Source: an uncultured Faecalibacterium sp. (GTDB lineage Bacteria > Bacillota > Clostridia > Oscillospirales > Ruminococcaceae). Taken from it: a DNA stretch of 14,940 nt. The translations under genes were made by a program, and so were the position numbers. Under the pieces are notes generated by a model. It was not told the DNA's origin. It searched no databases and was given only the letters and a program-made list of their open reading frames with translations. Below are positions 5,915 through 13,718 of this stretch, piece by piece (position 1 is the first letter of the stretch; every line of letters begins with the position of its first letter). The DNA lies in the NCBI GenBank assembly GCA_945982465.1, contig CAMFSB010000010.1, positions 1 through 14,940 on the forward strand, in the 5' to 3' direction.

Positions 5915-6952
5915 ATGCAGAACCTTTGCGAGATCCGCGCACTGGGCTTTGACCTGCAGCTGTTTGCCACCACGCTGGACACCACCGCCTCGGCGGGTAT
6001 GTCGGCCGAAATGAAAACGTTTTACGAAAAACGCCTCATCGACCAGGCCGAGCCCAAGCTGGTGCACGACCAGTTCGCCGATTTTTACCCCATCCCCCAG
6101 GGCAACGGCAAGACCATCGAATTCCGCAAGTACGACAGCCTGCCCAAGGCCACCACGCCGCTGACCGAGGGCGTGACCCCGGACGGCCAGAACCTGAACG
6201 TTACTGCTGTTACCGCCACGCTGGCCCAGTACGGCGGCTGGACGCCCGAAAGCGACCTGCTGTGCATGACCGCCATCGACAACCACATCGTCAATGCCAC
6301 CAAGGTGCTGGCCAGCCAGGCCGGCCGCACGCTGGACACCGTGACCCGCGATGTGCTGGCGGGCGGCACCAACGTGCTGTACGCCCCGGCCGTGGCCGCC
6401 GACGGCACCGAGACCGAGGTGACCAGCCGCAGCGCCCTGACCATGAACAGCAAGCTGACCCCGCAGCTGTTCTTCCGCGCGGCGGCCCAGCTGGGCGCGA
6501 TGAACGCCGATACCATCGGCGACAGCTATGTGGCCATCATCCACCCCTACGCCGCATACGATCTCAAGACCAATAAGGACTTCATCGAGGTGTCGAAATA
6601 CGCCAACCCCGATGCGATCTTCAACGGCGAGATCGGCAAGCTGGGCAACATCCGCTTTGTGGAGACCAGCGAGGCCAAGATCTGGAAGGACGATACCTGC
6701 CCGGCCAACGGCTCGGGCCGGTACGCGGTATTCGGCACCCTGGTGCTGGGCGCCCACGCCTACGGCGTGACCGAGCTGGAGGGCGGCGGCCTGCAGCACA
6801 TCGTCAAGCAGCTGGGCTACGGCGACGACCCGCTGAACCAGCGCGCCTCCATCGGCTGGAAAGCCCTCAAGGCTGCCGAGCGCCTGGTGGAGCAGTACAT
6901 GGTGCGCATCGAGAGCCTGTCGAGCTATTCGGCCACCGCCGCGGCCAACTGA
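5915..6952 (+). CDS. Major capsid protein, N4-gp56 family
   Basis: This 345-residue protein starts at ATG behind a strong AAAGGAGG. It has the features of the N4-gp56 family of HK97-fold coat proteins: an early helical MKTFYEKRLIDQAEPKLVHD, then QGNGKTIEFRKYD, PLTEGVTPDGQ, and a later region GDSYVAIIHPYAAYDLK followed by IGKLGNIRFVETSEAK. Hundreds of copies would form the icosahedral shell. Residues 14-18 read LQLFA, the same motif as in L27 of clostridia, so the Prp-like protease encoded two genes upstream probably removes about 17 residues. It follows the scaffold gene by 24 bases. Codons are strongly biased to C/G endings, suiting high expression. Family and role are secure; the cleavage is inferred from the motif and gene order. 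Confidence 0.95.
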   Translation: MQNLCEIRALGFDLQLFATTLDTTASAGMSAEMKTFYEKRLIDQAEPKLVHDQFADFYPIPQGNGKTIEFRKYDSLPKATTPLTEGVTPDGQNLNVTAVTATLAQYGGWTPESDLLCMTAIDNHIVNATKVLASQAGRTLDTVTRDVLAGGTNVLYAPAVAADGTETEVTSRSALTMNSKLTPQLFFRAAAQLGAMNADTIGDSYVAIIHPYAAYDLKTNKDFIEVSKYANPDAIFNGEIGKLGNIRFVETSEAKIWKDDTCPANGSGRYAVFGTLVLGAHAYGVTELEGGGLQHIVKQLGYGDDPLNQRASIGWKALKAAERLVEQYMVRIESLSSYSATAAAN

Positions 6953-6953
6953 T

Positions 6954-6987
6954 CCGCCCGGGCCCGCGGCAGCGGGCGGGTGGGCGG
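6954..6987 (+). other. GC-rich hairpin after the capsid gene
   Basis: Immediately after the capsid stop codon, an outer stem (CCGCCC with GGGCGG) and an inner stem (GCCCGC with GCGGGC, loop GGCA) can form 12 G-C pairs around a small internal loop. No T-run follows, so it is not a classical terminator. It might protect the capsid message 3' end or reduce read-through. Confidence 0.45.
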
Positions 6988-7011
6988 GCAGGGAACAGAA
7001 AGGAGAACCCC

Positions 7012-7266
7012 ATGACAGAAAACAAAAAGCAGACGGCAAAGGCGGGCGCAGCGGCCCAGCCGATGGTCAAGATCCGCCTGTTCAAGGACAACGGCCGCTA
7101 CAAGGGCGATGTGTTCGTCAGCGTGAACGGCCGCAATTACCAGATCCGCCGCGGCGAGGAGGTGGAGGTGCCGGCCGAGGTGGCCGAGGTGCTGGAGCAT
7201 TCCGCCGCGCAGGACGAGATCACCGCCCGGCGCATCGAGGCGGCCGCGGCCGGCGCCGCTCAGTAA
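7012..7266 (+). CDS. Small conserved protein following the capsid gene
   Basis: This 84-residue protein has a good AAAGGAG site. After a Lys/Ala-rich start, residues 18-60 (MVKIRLFKDNGRYKGDVFVS, then VNGRNYQIRRGEEVEVP) suggest a small beta-rich domain, followed by a helix (AEVAEVLEHSAAQDEITARR) and an Ala-rich tail. Proteins of this kind commonly follow N4-gp56 capsid genes in Firmicute phages, but their role is not established as far as I know. The gene's place between capsid and neck suggests a virion or assembly role, for example a capsid-stabilising or neck-associated protein. The call of family resemblance is good; function is open. Confidence 0.75.
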   Translation: MTENKKQTAKAGAAAQPMVKIRLFKDNGRYKGDVFVSVNGRNYQIRRGEEVEVPAEVAEVLEHSAAQDEITARRIEAAAAGAAQ

Positions 7267-7300
7267 ACGCCGCGCCGCGGCACGAAAGGAGAGGATGCGT

Positions 7301-7684
7301 GTGACCATTCGGGAAGCCATTGGCCGGGCAGATATGCTGCGGCCCAATGCGCTGAGCCAGCAGACCAAGGTGCTGTGGCTGCGGCAGCTGGACGCGGGGC
7401 TGCGCCGCAGCGTGACGGCCCTGCACGAGCCGGACGATGTGGAGTACGATGGCCTGCCCGCGCCCGGCGCAGACCTGGCCACAGACTGCGAGGGCGAGCT
7501 GCTGGCAGGCGAGCCGGACAGCGCCCTGTACATTTACTGGCTGATGGCCCAGGCGGACCTGGCCGAGGGCGAAATCGCCCGCTATGCCAACAGCATGCAG
7601 CTGTACAACGCGGCACTGGCTGATTTTACCGCCCACTACAAGGCCGCGCACCGGCCGCTGCCGCGCGGCCAGTTCCGGCTGTGA
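7301..7684 (+). CDS. Neck / head-tail joining protein (probable)
   Basis: A GTG at 7301, 9 bases after AAAGGAG, is preferred over an ATG at 7295 that is only 3 bases from it. The 127-residue product begins with TIREAIGRADMLRPNALS. It is helical with conserved-looking LWLRQLDAGLRRSV, then a short acidic segment around VEYDGLP, and ends with IARYANSMQLYNAALADFTA, followed by HYKAAHRP. This pattern is seen in small head-completion proteins encoded just after the capsid genes of Firmicute phages. Position between capsid and the gp10-like tail protein suggests it binds the portal ring and starts the short tail, analogous to P22 gp4. That analogy is inference; no catalytic residues (as in gp4 lysozyme-like activity) are evident. 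Confidence 0.65.
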   Translation: MTIREAIGRADMLRPNALSQQTKVLWLRQLDAGLRRSVTALHEPDDVEYDGLPAPGADLATDCEGELLAGEPDSALYIYWLMAQADLAEGEIARYANSMQLYNAALADFTAHYKAAHRPLPRGQFRL

Positions 7685-7697
7685 AAGGAGAGCTGCC

Positions 7698-9440
7698 ATG
7701 AAACTGCCGGCATTGTACACGCTGCCCCGCAGTCAGGTGGTGATCCGCTCCTTTGGCGGCTACAACCACACCACCGCCTGCGAGGAAGGCGAATATTTCA
7801 ACGGCGAAAACCTGTCGGCCCGCAGTTGGCCCGCTTTGTGCCCGCGGCTGCCGCGCCGGCGGCTGGCCCAGCTACAGCAGCCCCACGGCCTGTACGCGAA
7901 AAACGGTCTGATCTGGGTGGACGGCGATACGCTGTACTACAAAGGCATGCCGATGGGTACGGTGCAGGATAATGACAAAACCTTTTGCGGCATCGGCGCC
8001 AAGGTTCTGATCTGGCCGGATAAGCTCTGTTTTGACACCACCGACGGCACCCTGCGCCCGCTGGGCGCCCAATGGACGTCGGCACAGGCGGTGCGCTTTG
8101 CCCCGGCCCGCATCGACAGTACCGAATACACTGTGCGCTTTGCCGGCCCCGACGAGCCGGAAGCGCCCGAAAACGGCGATTACTGGCTGGACACTTCGGG
8201 CGAAGCCGATGTGCTGCGGGTATATGCGGCTGCCAGCGCAAGCTGGGCGGCGGTGTCCACGCCCTATGTGCGCATCGAAGCGGCCGGCATCGGCAAAGGC
8301 TTTGCCAAGTACGACGCCGTAACGCTGAGCGGCATCCGGGCCGATGTGCTGGGCCAGCGGGCCGCCGCGCTGAACACCGACTGCGTGATCTGGGATAAAG
8401 GCGAGGACTTTATCACGGTGACCGGCCTGATCGACAAGGGCGGCGAGCAGACGGCGGAACAGGGCGTCATCACAGTGGAACGCTGCATCCCCGACCTGGA
8501 TTTTCTCACCGAGTGCGACAACCGGGTGTGGGGCGTGGCGCGCGGCGGTCACGAGATCCACGCCTGCAAGCTGGGCGACCCCACCAACTGGTACTGCTAC
8601 ATGGGCACGGCGGCGGATTCGTACACCGTGTCCGTCGGCTCGGACGGCGACTTTACCGGCGCGGCCACCTGCATGGGCTATGTGCTGCTGTTCAAGGAGA
8701 ACACGCTGCACCGGGTGTACGGCTCCAAGCCCGCCAACTACCAGGTGGTCACCGTGCCCTGCCAGGGCGTCAAAGCCGGGTGCGAAAAAAGCCTGGCCAA
8801 CGTGGATTCCACGCTGTGCTACTATTCGCCCGACGGGCCGATGGCCTGCGACGGCGGCCTGCCCGAAGCCATCGGCCGGGCGCTGGGCGCCTCGCCCGGC
8901 AGGCTGGCCGCCGCCGGCGCGGCGCATGGGTGCTACTATCTTTCGATGAAGGGCGGCCGGCGGGAGGAATGGAGCCTGTTCTGCTATGATATGACGCGCG
9001 GCATCTGGCACCGGGAGGACGGCGTGCACGCGCTGTACTTTGCGGCCGACGGCAGCGAACTGCTGTTCCTGAACGCCGAGGGTGAGATCTGGGTGGTGGG
9101 CAGCGAGACCTCTGCTTTGCGGGGCGGCGCGGGCGAAGGGCTGGTGAGCTGGTACGCGGAGACCGGCAAGCTGGGCCTGCGCGAGCCGGGCCACCAGTTT
9201 GTCCCCCGCGTGGAGCTGCGGCTGGAGGCCGCAGCCGGGGCCACGGCCCAGATCTCGGTGCAGTACGACTCCACCGGCCGCTGGGTGCCGGCCGCCGTGC
9301 TGCCGGCCGGGCCGCGGCGCAGCGCCACGGTGCCATTGTCGCCCCGCCGGTGCGAGCAGTTCCGGCTGCGCATCGAGGGCCGCGGCCAGGTAACGCTGCA
9401 CGCGCTGACGCGCACTTATGTAAAGGGGAGTGAGCTGTAA
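7698..9440 (+). CDS. P22 gp10-like tail hub / DNA-stabilisation protein
   Basis: This 580-residue, beta-rich protein starts at ATG behind AAAGGAG. Repeats of short strands throughout suggest a beta-propeller. A conserved central stretch contains CDNRVWG (273-279), LGDPTNWYCYMG (292-303), SVGSDGDFTGAATCMGYVLL and FKENTLHRVYGSKP, then CEKSLANVD and a later WSLFCYDMTRGIWHRED. The NR-W and LGDP-NW pattern resembles the P22 gp10 class of proteins, which cap the portal channel, hold packaged DNA in and anchor the fibres. The C-terminal 130 residues form a separate beta domain. The stop overlaps the next gene's ATG (TAATG). The large size and position make it the main tail component in this window. 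The homology call is from motif memory, so moderately sure. Confidence 0.7.
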   Translation: MKLPALYTLPRSQVVIRSFGGYNHTTACEEGEYFNGENLSARSWPALCPRLPRRRLAQLQQPHGLYAKNGLIWVDGDTLYYKGMPMGTVQDNDKTFCGIGAKVLIWPDKLCFDTTDGTLRPLGAQWTSAQAVRFAPARIDSTEYTVRFAGPDEPEAPENGDYWLDTSGEADVLRVYAAASASWAAVSTPYVRIEAAGIGKGFAKYDAVTLSGIRADVLGQRAAALNTDCVIWDKGEDFITVTGLIDKGGEQTAEQGVITVERCIPDLDFLTECDNRVWGVARGGHEIHACKLGDPTNWYCYMGTAADSYTVSVGSDGDFTGAATCMGYVLLFKENTLHRVYGSKPANYQVVTVPCQGVKAGCEKSLANVDSTLCYYSPDGPMACDGGLPEAIGRALGASPGRLAAAGAAHGCYYLSMKGGRREEWSLFCYDMTRGIWHREDGVHALYFAADGSELLFLNAEGEIWVVGSETSALRGGAGEGLVSWYAETGKLGLREPGHQFVPRVELRLEAAAGATAQISVQYDSTGRWVPAAVLPAGPRRSATVPLSPRRCEQFRLRIEGRGQVTLHALTRTYVKGSEL

Positions 9441-10186
9441 TGGCGGATATCGCATCCATTCGCCTGCCGTCGGATCTTTCGGGCGGCGGCATCAGCAGCG
9501 CCGAGGCCAAAAAGCTCAAAAACTACCTCTACCAGCTCACCGAGCAGCTGCGCTATGTGCTGACCAACCTGGACGACGAAAACATGAGCGCCGCCTACAG
9601 CGCCGGCCTGGCGGGGCAGAGCGTGCAGCTTACCGCCCTGACCGAGGCCCAAAAAACCGATATGGAAGCCCTGCAGGCCAGGCTCGTTTCCACCGCCAAC
9701 GGCATCGCCCACGACTATCAGACGGCCATCGCCGCCGAAAGCGCCGCTCTGCACGCGCTGGTGCGGCAGGAGGACGCCGCCGCGAACGAGAGCGTGCGCG
9801 CCGGGCTGGAAAGCCGGCTGCAAGCGCAGGCCGGGCAGGCCGGCCGCGCGCTGGGCAAAGCCGCCGCCGGGCAGCAGCAGGGCCTTGCCCGGCTGGCCGA
9901 AGCGGTGGACGGTCTGTGCGCCTGCCAAGCAGCCTGGGCCCGCCCGGCCGGCGATGCGCTGGAGCTGGGCGCGGCCGGCGGGCCGTACCGCCTGCGCATC
10001 GCCGGCGACCGGCTGAGCGTGGAGGCCTGGGGCGTGCCGGTGGCCTGCGTCCGGGACGGCCGGCTTTACGCCGCCGCCGCGGAAACGGCGGGCCGCATTG
10101 CCCTGGGCGGCGCCGACGCGGGCGGCTATTACGACCTGGTCCCCACGGCGGCGGGCCTGGGCATTCAATGGAGGGCGGACGCATGA
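9440..10186 (+). CDS. Coiled-coil tail/fibre-associated protein
   Basis: ATG overlaps the previous stop (TAATG). The 248-residue product has an N-terminal segment, SSAEAKKLKNYLYQLTEQLR (about 19-38), then YVLTNLDDEN, common in Firmicute phage tail proteins, where it likely forms a trimeric coiled coil. A long Ala/Gln-rich helix (about 70-165) follows. The C-terminal 80 residues are beta-rich (GGPYRLRIAGDRLSVEAWG and a final YYDLVPTAAGLGIQWR). The order helix-stalk-then-beta-domain fits a fibre stalk or adaptor joining the hub protein to the DUF859-type fibre encoded next. Its stop overlaps that gene as ATGA (10183-10186), so the products are probably made in matched amounts. I do not recognise an enzymatic domain. 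Confidence 0.65.
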   Translation: MADIASIRLPSDLSGGGISSAEAKKLKNYLYQLTEQLRYVLTNLDDENMSAAYSAGLAGQSVQLTALTEAQKTDMEALQARLVSTANGIAHDYQTAIAAESAALHALVRQEDAAANESVRAGLESRLQAQAGQAGRALGKAAAGQQQGLARLAEAVDGLCACQAAWARPAGDALELGAAGGPYRLRIAGDRLSVEAWGVPVACVRDGRLYAAAAETAGRIALGGADAGGYYDLVPTAAGLGIQWRADA

Positions 10187-11649
10187 CATTTGATTTCGGC
10201 ATTGCCTTTGCCGAGCCGTATTTCACCATCGACGGCACCTCGGCGCTGCACCTGAACGTGACCAGCGGCGCGGCGGCGTCGGCCGAGGCCCGGTATCACT
10301 TTGAGGTGACGCTGTGCTCCACCAGCGGCCGCTACAGTCAGAGCTTTGCGGCCGATATGCCCGCCGGCCAGAGCAGCCTGATCCTTGCATACACGGTGCC
10401 GCTGGTATGGGCCGATGACTTTGCGGTGAACCTTGCCGACAGCGCCTGCCCCGACGCCTGTGGCCTGTTCACCGCCGCCATGACAGTGCAGTGCACCAGC
10501 GCTGCCGGCGCGCAGACCGCCCGGTACGAGCTGACCGGCTACCAGGCGCAGCTGCCCGCGACCGTGGCGGCGGACATCCTGCCCAGCGCGGGCGGCCTGA
10601 CCGCCCAGGCCGTGGACGGCCGCGTGCCCGCCGGCTGGGGCGTGTGGGTACAGGGCATCTCGGTGGCGCGGATCACCTGCACAGGGGCGCGCGGGGCGCA
10701 CGGCAGCACCATCCTTGCCTACGAGTTTGGCGGCAAGGCGCAGCAGCAGAACACGGCCGACCTGTGCCTGAGCGAAAGCGGAACGGTCACCATCCCGGTC
10801 ACGGTGGTGGACAGCCGGCTACGCCGGGCGCAGCAGCAGCTGACGCTGGAGGTGCAGCCCTATGCCGCGCCGGCACTCACCCGCCTGGCCAGCCGCCGGT
10901 GCGACGCATCCGGCGCGGCAGACCCGGCGGGGGACTGCCTGGCCGCGTGCTGCACGGCGGCGGGCAGCACGCTGGGCGGCAAAAATCCGCTGACCGTGCA
11001 GTGCGCCTGGAAAAGCGCCGCCGCGGCCCACTACGGCGAGGCGGTGACGCTGGCCGCGCCGGAAACGCCGCAGATCCTGGCAGCTTGGCTGACAGGGGAT
11101 ACCGGCTTTGATGTGAAGTACACCGTTGCCGACGCGTTTTACACGGCGGAATTCTGCGACTATGTGCCCGGCACAGCGTATCTGCTGCATTTCCGCAAGG
11201 GGGGCGGCGGCGTTGCGGTGGGCAAGGCCGCCGAGCACGCCGGATTGTTTGACGTGGCCTACCCCGCCCGGCTGCGCGGCGGCGCCGCGGTGGACGGCGG
11301 CCTGACGGTGGACGGGGCGGACGTGGGCAGCGCGCTGTGCCAGAGCACGGCTGCCTTTGCGCTGGAGCCGGAAAACACCGCCGAAGCGGCGGAAAACCTG
11401 ATCGTAAAATGCGGGCGCGCGCTGCTGTTCCGGCTGCAGTGCACCCTGAACGCCCCTGCGGCGGGCGCGGCGGTGCGGCTGGCGGCGGCGCCGGCCGGCT
11501 ACTACAGCACGGCCTGGCCGCCGGCGGTCACCGCCCTGCAGAACGGGGTGCCCTGCAAAGGCTGGATTGACCGGGACGGATACGCCTGGATCACGCCGAA
11601 CGCCGACGGCCTGCAGAACGCGGAGCTGTACGGCTTTGGCCTGGTATGA
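10183..11649 (+). CDS. DUF859-like tail fibre / receptor-contact protein
   Basis: The start is the ATG of an ATGA overlap, seven bases after GGAGGG. The 488-residue protein has the layout of the DUF859 group of Firmicute phage proteins: a beta-sandwich N-terminus; a central repeat with GVWVQGISVARITCTGARG (from about 153), GSTILAYEF and VTVVDSRLRRA (about 206-215), then a PYAAPALTRL hinge. Next comes a region ending FRKGGGGVAVGKAAEHAGLF (about 337-356). That GK-(G)-VA-GK-AE segment typically precedes the distal tip, here residues 360-488 with a Gly-rich linker (DGGLTVDGADVG) and a WIDRDGYAWITPNADGLQNA beta domain. It is probably the fibre that touches the host surface. Family membership is judged by motif; receptor binding is inferred. 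Confidence 0.75.
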   Translation: MTFDFGIAFAEPYFTIDGTSALHLNVTSGAAASAEARYHFEVTLCSTSGRYSQSFAADMPAGQSSLILAYTVPLVWADDFAVNLADSACPDACGLFTAAMTVQCTSAAGAQTARYELTGYQAQLPATVAADILPSAGGLTAQAVDGRVPAGWGVWVQGISVARITCTGARGAHGSTILAYEFGGKAQQQNTADLCLSESGTVTIPVTVVDSRLRRAQQQLTLEVQPYAAPALTRLASRRCDASGAADPAGDCLAACCTAAGSTLGGKNPLTVQCAWKSAAAAHYGEAVTLAAPETPQILAAWLTGDTGFDVKYTVADAFYTAEFCDYVPGTAYLLHFRKGGGGVAVGKAAEHAGLFDVAYPARLRGGAAVDGGLTVDGADVGSALCQSTAAFALEPENTAEAAENLIVKCGRALLFRLQCTLNAPAAGAAVRLAAAPAGYYSTAWPPAVTALQNGVPCKGWIDRDGYAWITPNADGLQNAELYGFGLV

Positions 11650-11670
11650 CACAAAGGAGAGGAGAAACCG

Positions 11671-12843
11671 ATGGCACTGAAAAAGGACGAGGAAGAGCTG
11701 CAGCTTTACACGGACCCGGCGGCCGAACCCAGCGAAGCGGCCCAGCCCGCCGGGCAGGCCGCGGCGGGCGGTAACAGCGCGCTTTTGAACAGCATCACCT
11801 CCAGCGCCGACGCCGCGGCCGCGCTAGACCAGCTGCGGTATGAAAAATCGGGCGCTGTGCTGGCCGCCGAACAGGCGCTGGCCGACTACACGGCGCAAAA
11901 GCCCGCGGCCTACGAAAGCAGCTACCAGCAAAAGATCGACGCCTTGCTGGACGAGATCCTGGCGCAGGGGGCGTTCCAGTATTCGTTCGACGCGGACCCG
12001 CTGTACCAGCAGTACAAGGATCAGTACGCCCGCAGCGCGCAGCTTGCCTTGCAGAACAGCATGGCCAATGCCGCGGCCGCCACGGGCGGCTACGGCTCCA
12101 GCTACGCGGCGTCGGCGGGCAGCCAGGCGTATCAGGAGCAGATCGCCGCGCTGAACGATGTGCTGCCGGAACTGTACGATGCGGCCCTGACCCGCTGGAA
12201 CACCGAAAGCAGCGCCCGCCGCGGCCGGCTGGAGGATCTGACCGCCCTGGAAAAGAACGCCCAGGCCGCCTACGCGGCCCAGATGGACGACTACTACACC
12301 GGGCTGAAGGCTTACACAGAAGCGGCCGAAAACGCATATAGTAAGGACTACGAGGCTTACACCGACCTGCGCGGCAGCCTTGTCGATCTGCGCGATTACT
12401 ATGCGGCCCAGGAGCAGCAGAGCATCCAGAACGCTCAAAAACAGGCCGAGTACGAGCTGGCGCTGAAAAAGTACGAGGAGAGCGTGCGCCAGTGGGAGGC
12501 CGAGCAGGCCGCGGCACAGGCAAAGCTGGCCTGGGAGCAGGCGCAGTACCAGCAGCAACAGGCCGCAAAGCAGGCGCAGGCGACCCAAAGCAGCACGGCA
12601 TCGTCGTCCGGCAGCAGCTCTCAGCCGGCCACCAGCAGCACGCTGAGCGCGGCGGCGGTGCAGGTGCAGCAGGCCCTTACACAGCGCGCCGCCGCGCTGG
12701 CCAGCCGTGTGGGGACGAAGGCCCTTACGGCCGCGCAGCGCACCGCGCAGATCGCGGCGATGCTGCGCAGCTACTATCAGGCCGGCACGATCACAAAAGC
12801 CGAGGCAAACAAGATCGGTGCACAGTGGGGCGTGTCGGTATAA
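11671..12843 (+). CDS. Helical Ala/Gln-rich virion protein, candidate ejection protein
   Basis: This 390-residue protein follows AAAGGAGAGGAG. Residues 102-165 hold a segment I recognise from many clostridial phages: FQYSFDADPLYQQYKDQY, then TGGYGSSYAASAGSQAYQEQ and LNDVLPELYDAALTRW. Around it are long coiled-coil helices rich in Ala, Gln, Tyr and Glu (about 175-305), a Ser-rich linker (about 308-325) and a small helical C-terminal domain (AAMLRSYYQAGTITKAEANK). The function is not established. As there is no tape-measure gene and the virion looks short-tailed, a role as internal protein ejected with DNA, as in P22 or T7, is plausible. Residues 9-13 read ELQLY, near the Prp motif of scaffold and capsid. 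A fibre or baseplate accessory role is the alternative. Confidence 0.65.
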   Translation: MALKKDEEELQLYTDPAAEPSEAAQPAGQAAAGGNSALLNSITSSADAAAALDQLRYEKSGAVLAAEQALADYTAQKPAAYESSYQQKIDALLDEILAQGAFQYSFDADPLYQQYKDQYARSAQLALQNSMANAAAATGGYGSSYAASAGSQAYQEQIAALNDVLPELYDAALTRWNTESSARRGRLEDLTALEKNAQAAYAAQMDDYYTGLKAYTEAAENAYSKDYEAYTDLRGSLVDLRDYYAAQEQQSIQNAQKQAEYELALKKYEESVRQWEAEQAAAQAKLAWEQAQYQQQQAAKQAQATQSSTASSSGSSSQPATSSTLSAAAVQVQQALTQRAAALASRVGTKALTAAQRTAQIAAMLRSYYQAGTITKAEANKIGAQWGVSV

Positions 12844-12859
12844 CCGAGGAGGAAACGAC

Positions 12860-13708
12860 ATGCAGGGGATCGATGTTTCGCGCTTCCAGGGCGCAATCAA
12901 CTGGCAGCGGGTGAAAAACGCGGGCAAGGAATTTGCCATTGCGCGGGCCGGGTACGGCCGGCTCATCAGCCAGAAAGATCCGTATTTTGACCGCAACTAC
13001 AACGGCGCCAATGAGGTGGGGCTGCCGGTGGGCTGCTACTGGTACAGCTATGCCACCGATGTGGCCGGCGCCGAGGCGGAGGCCGACGCCTGCCTGGAGG
13101 TGATCGCGGGGCTGGAATTTCCGCTGGGCGTGTGGTTTGACCAGGAGTACGAGCCGGCCATTGTGGCGCTGACCAACACCCGGCGCACGGCCATTATCCA
13201 GACATTTCTGGAGCGCATCAAGCAGGCGGGCTTTATCGCGGGGCTGTACTGCTCGGCCGACTGGCTGCGTACAATGGTGAACTACAGGGACCTGACGGAC
13301 GAAAACCTGTGGATCGCCCAGTACGGCGCAACGCTCAACGCGCCGCTGCCGGTCAATCTCTGGCAGTACTCCGACACCGGCCGCGTCAGCGGCATCCAGG
13401 GGAATGTGGATCTTGACCAGCTGTTCACCCCGCCCACCGGCGGCAGCACCCAGGGCGGCATGCTGCCGCTGGGCACCGAGACGCTGCGCCGGGGCGACAC
13501 CGGCGTGTATGTGCGGAATCTGCAGATCATTCTCACCGAGCTGGGCTATGCGCCCAGCGCCATCGACGGCATTTTCGGCGCGTTTACCGAAAGCGCCGTC
13601 ATGGCGTTCCAGCGCGCGGCCGGCCTTACGCCCGACGGCGTGGTAGGCCCGCAGACCCGCGCCGCACTGGAACAGGCCTGGAACCAGATCACCTGCCAGC
13701 AAAAATAA
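12860..13708 (+). CDS. Endolysin: GH25 lysozyme with peptidoglycan-binding domain
   Basis: This 282-residue enzyme starts at ATG behind GAGGAGG; the frame is open further upstream but that part overlaps the previous gene. Residues 1-190 form a GH25 muramidase that cuts the glycan chain of peptidoglycan. Asp5 (GIDVSRFQG), Asp94 and Glu96 (VWFDQEYE) are the expected active-site acids, with YWYSYA and a late NLWQYSDTGRVSGIQGNVD also conserved. After a Gly/Thr-rich linker, residues 208-276 form a PG_binding_1 domain (LRRGDTGVYVRNLQIIL, IDGIFGAFTESAV, GLTPDGVVGPQTRAAL). There is no signal peptide, so export depends on the holin encoded two genes downstream. Complete and probably active; releases progeny by lysing the host. 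Confidence 0.95.
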   Translation: MQGIDVSRFQGAINWQRVKNAGKEFAIARAGYGRLISQKDPYFDRNYNGANEVGLPVGCYWYSYATDVAGAEAEADACLEVIAGLEFPLGVWFDQEYEPAIVALTNTRRTAIIQTFLERIKQAGFIAGLYCSADWLRTMVNYRDLTDENLWIAQYGATLNAPLPVNLWQYSDTGRVSGIQGNVDLDQLFTPPTGGSTQGGMLPLGTETLRRGDTGVYVRNLQIILTELGYAPSAIDGIFGAFTESAVMAFQRAAGLTPDGVVGPQTRAALEQAWNQITCQQK

Positions 13709-13718
13709 GGAGGATGGC

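Noticed and set aside
5204..7039. Long minus-strand frame opposite scaffold and capsid genes
   Set aside because: Same shadow effect; plus-strand scaffold and capsid are unmistakable.
7872..9455. Long minus-strand frame opposite the gp10-like gene
   Set aside because: Antisense shadow, no start signal or family resemblance.
9648..9662. Run of A (AAAAAA) in the coiled-coil gene as a possible slippery site
   Set aside because: The run is not in the required X-XXY-YYZ phase, no overlapping productive frame follows, and the product is complete in frame.
9430..10182. Upstream in-frame extension of the DUF859-like fibre gene through the preceding gene
   Set aside because: The extension is Arg/Ala/Gly-rich shadow translation. 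The overlapping 248-residue frame has a coherent coiled coil and TAATG/ATGA coupling at both ends, so the fibre gene starts at 10183.
12707..12859. N-terminal extension of the endolysin
   Set aside because: Overlaps the end of the previous gene in another frame; the GH25 domain begins right at ATG 12860 with a good ribosome-binding site.
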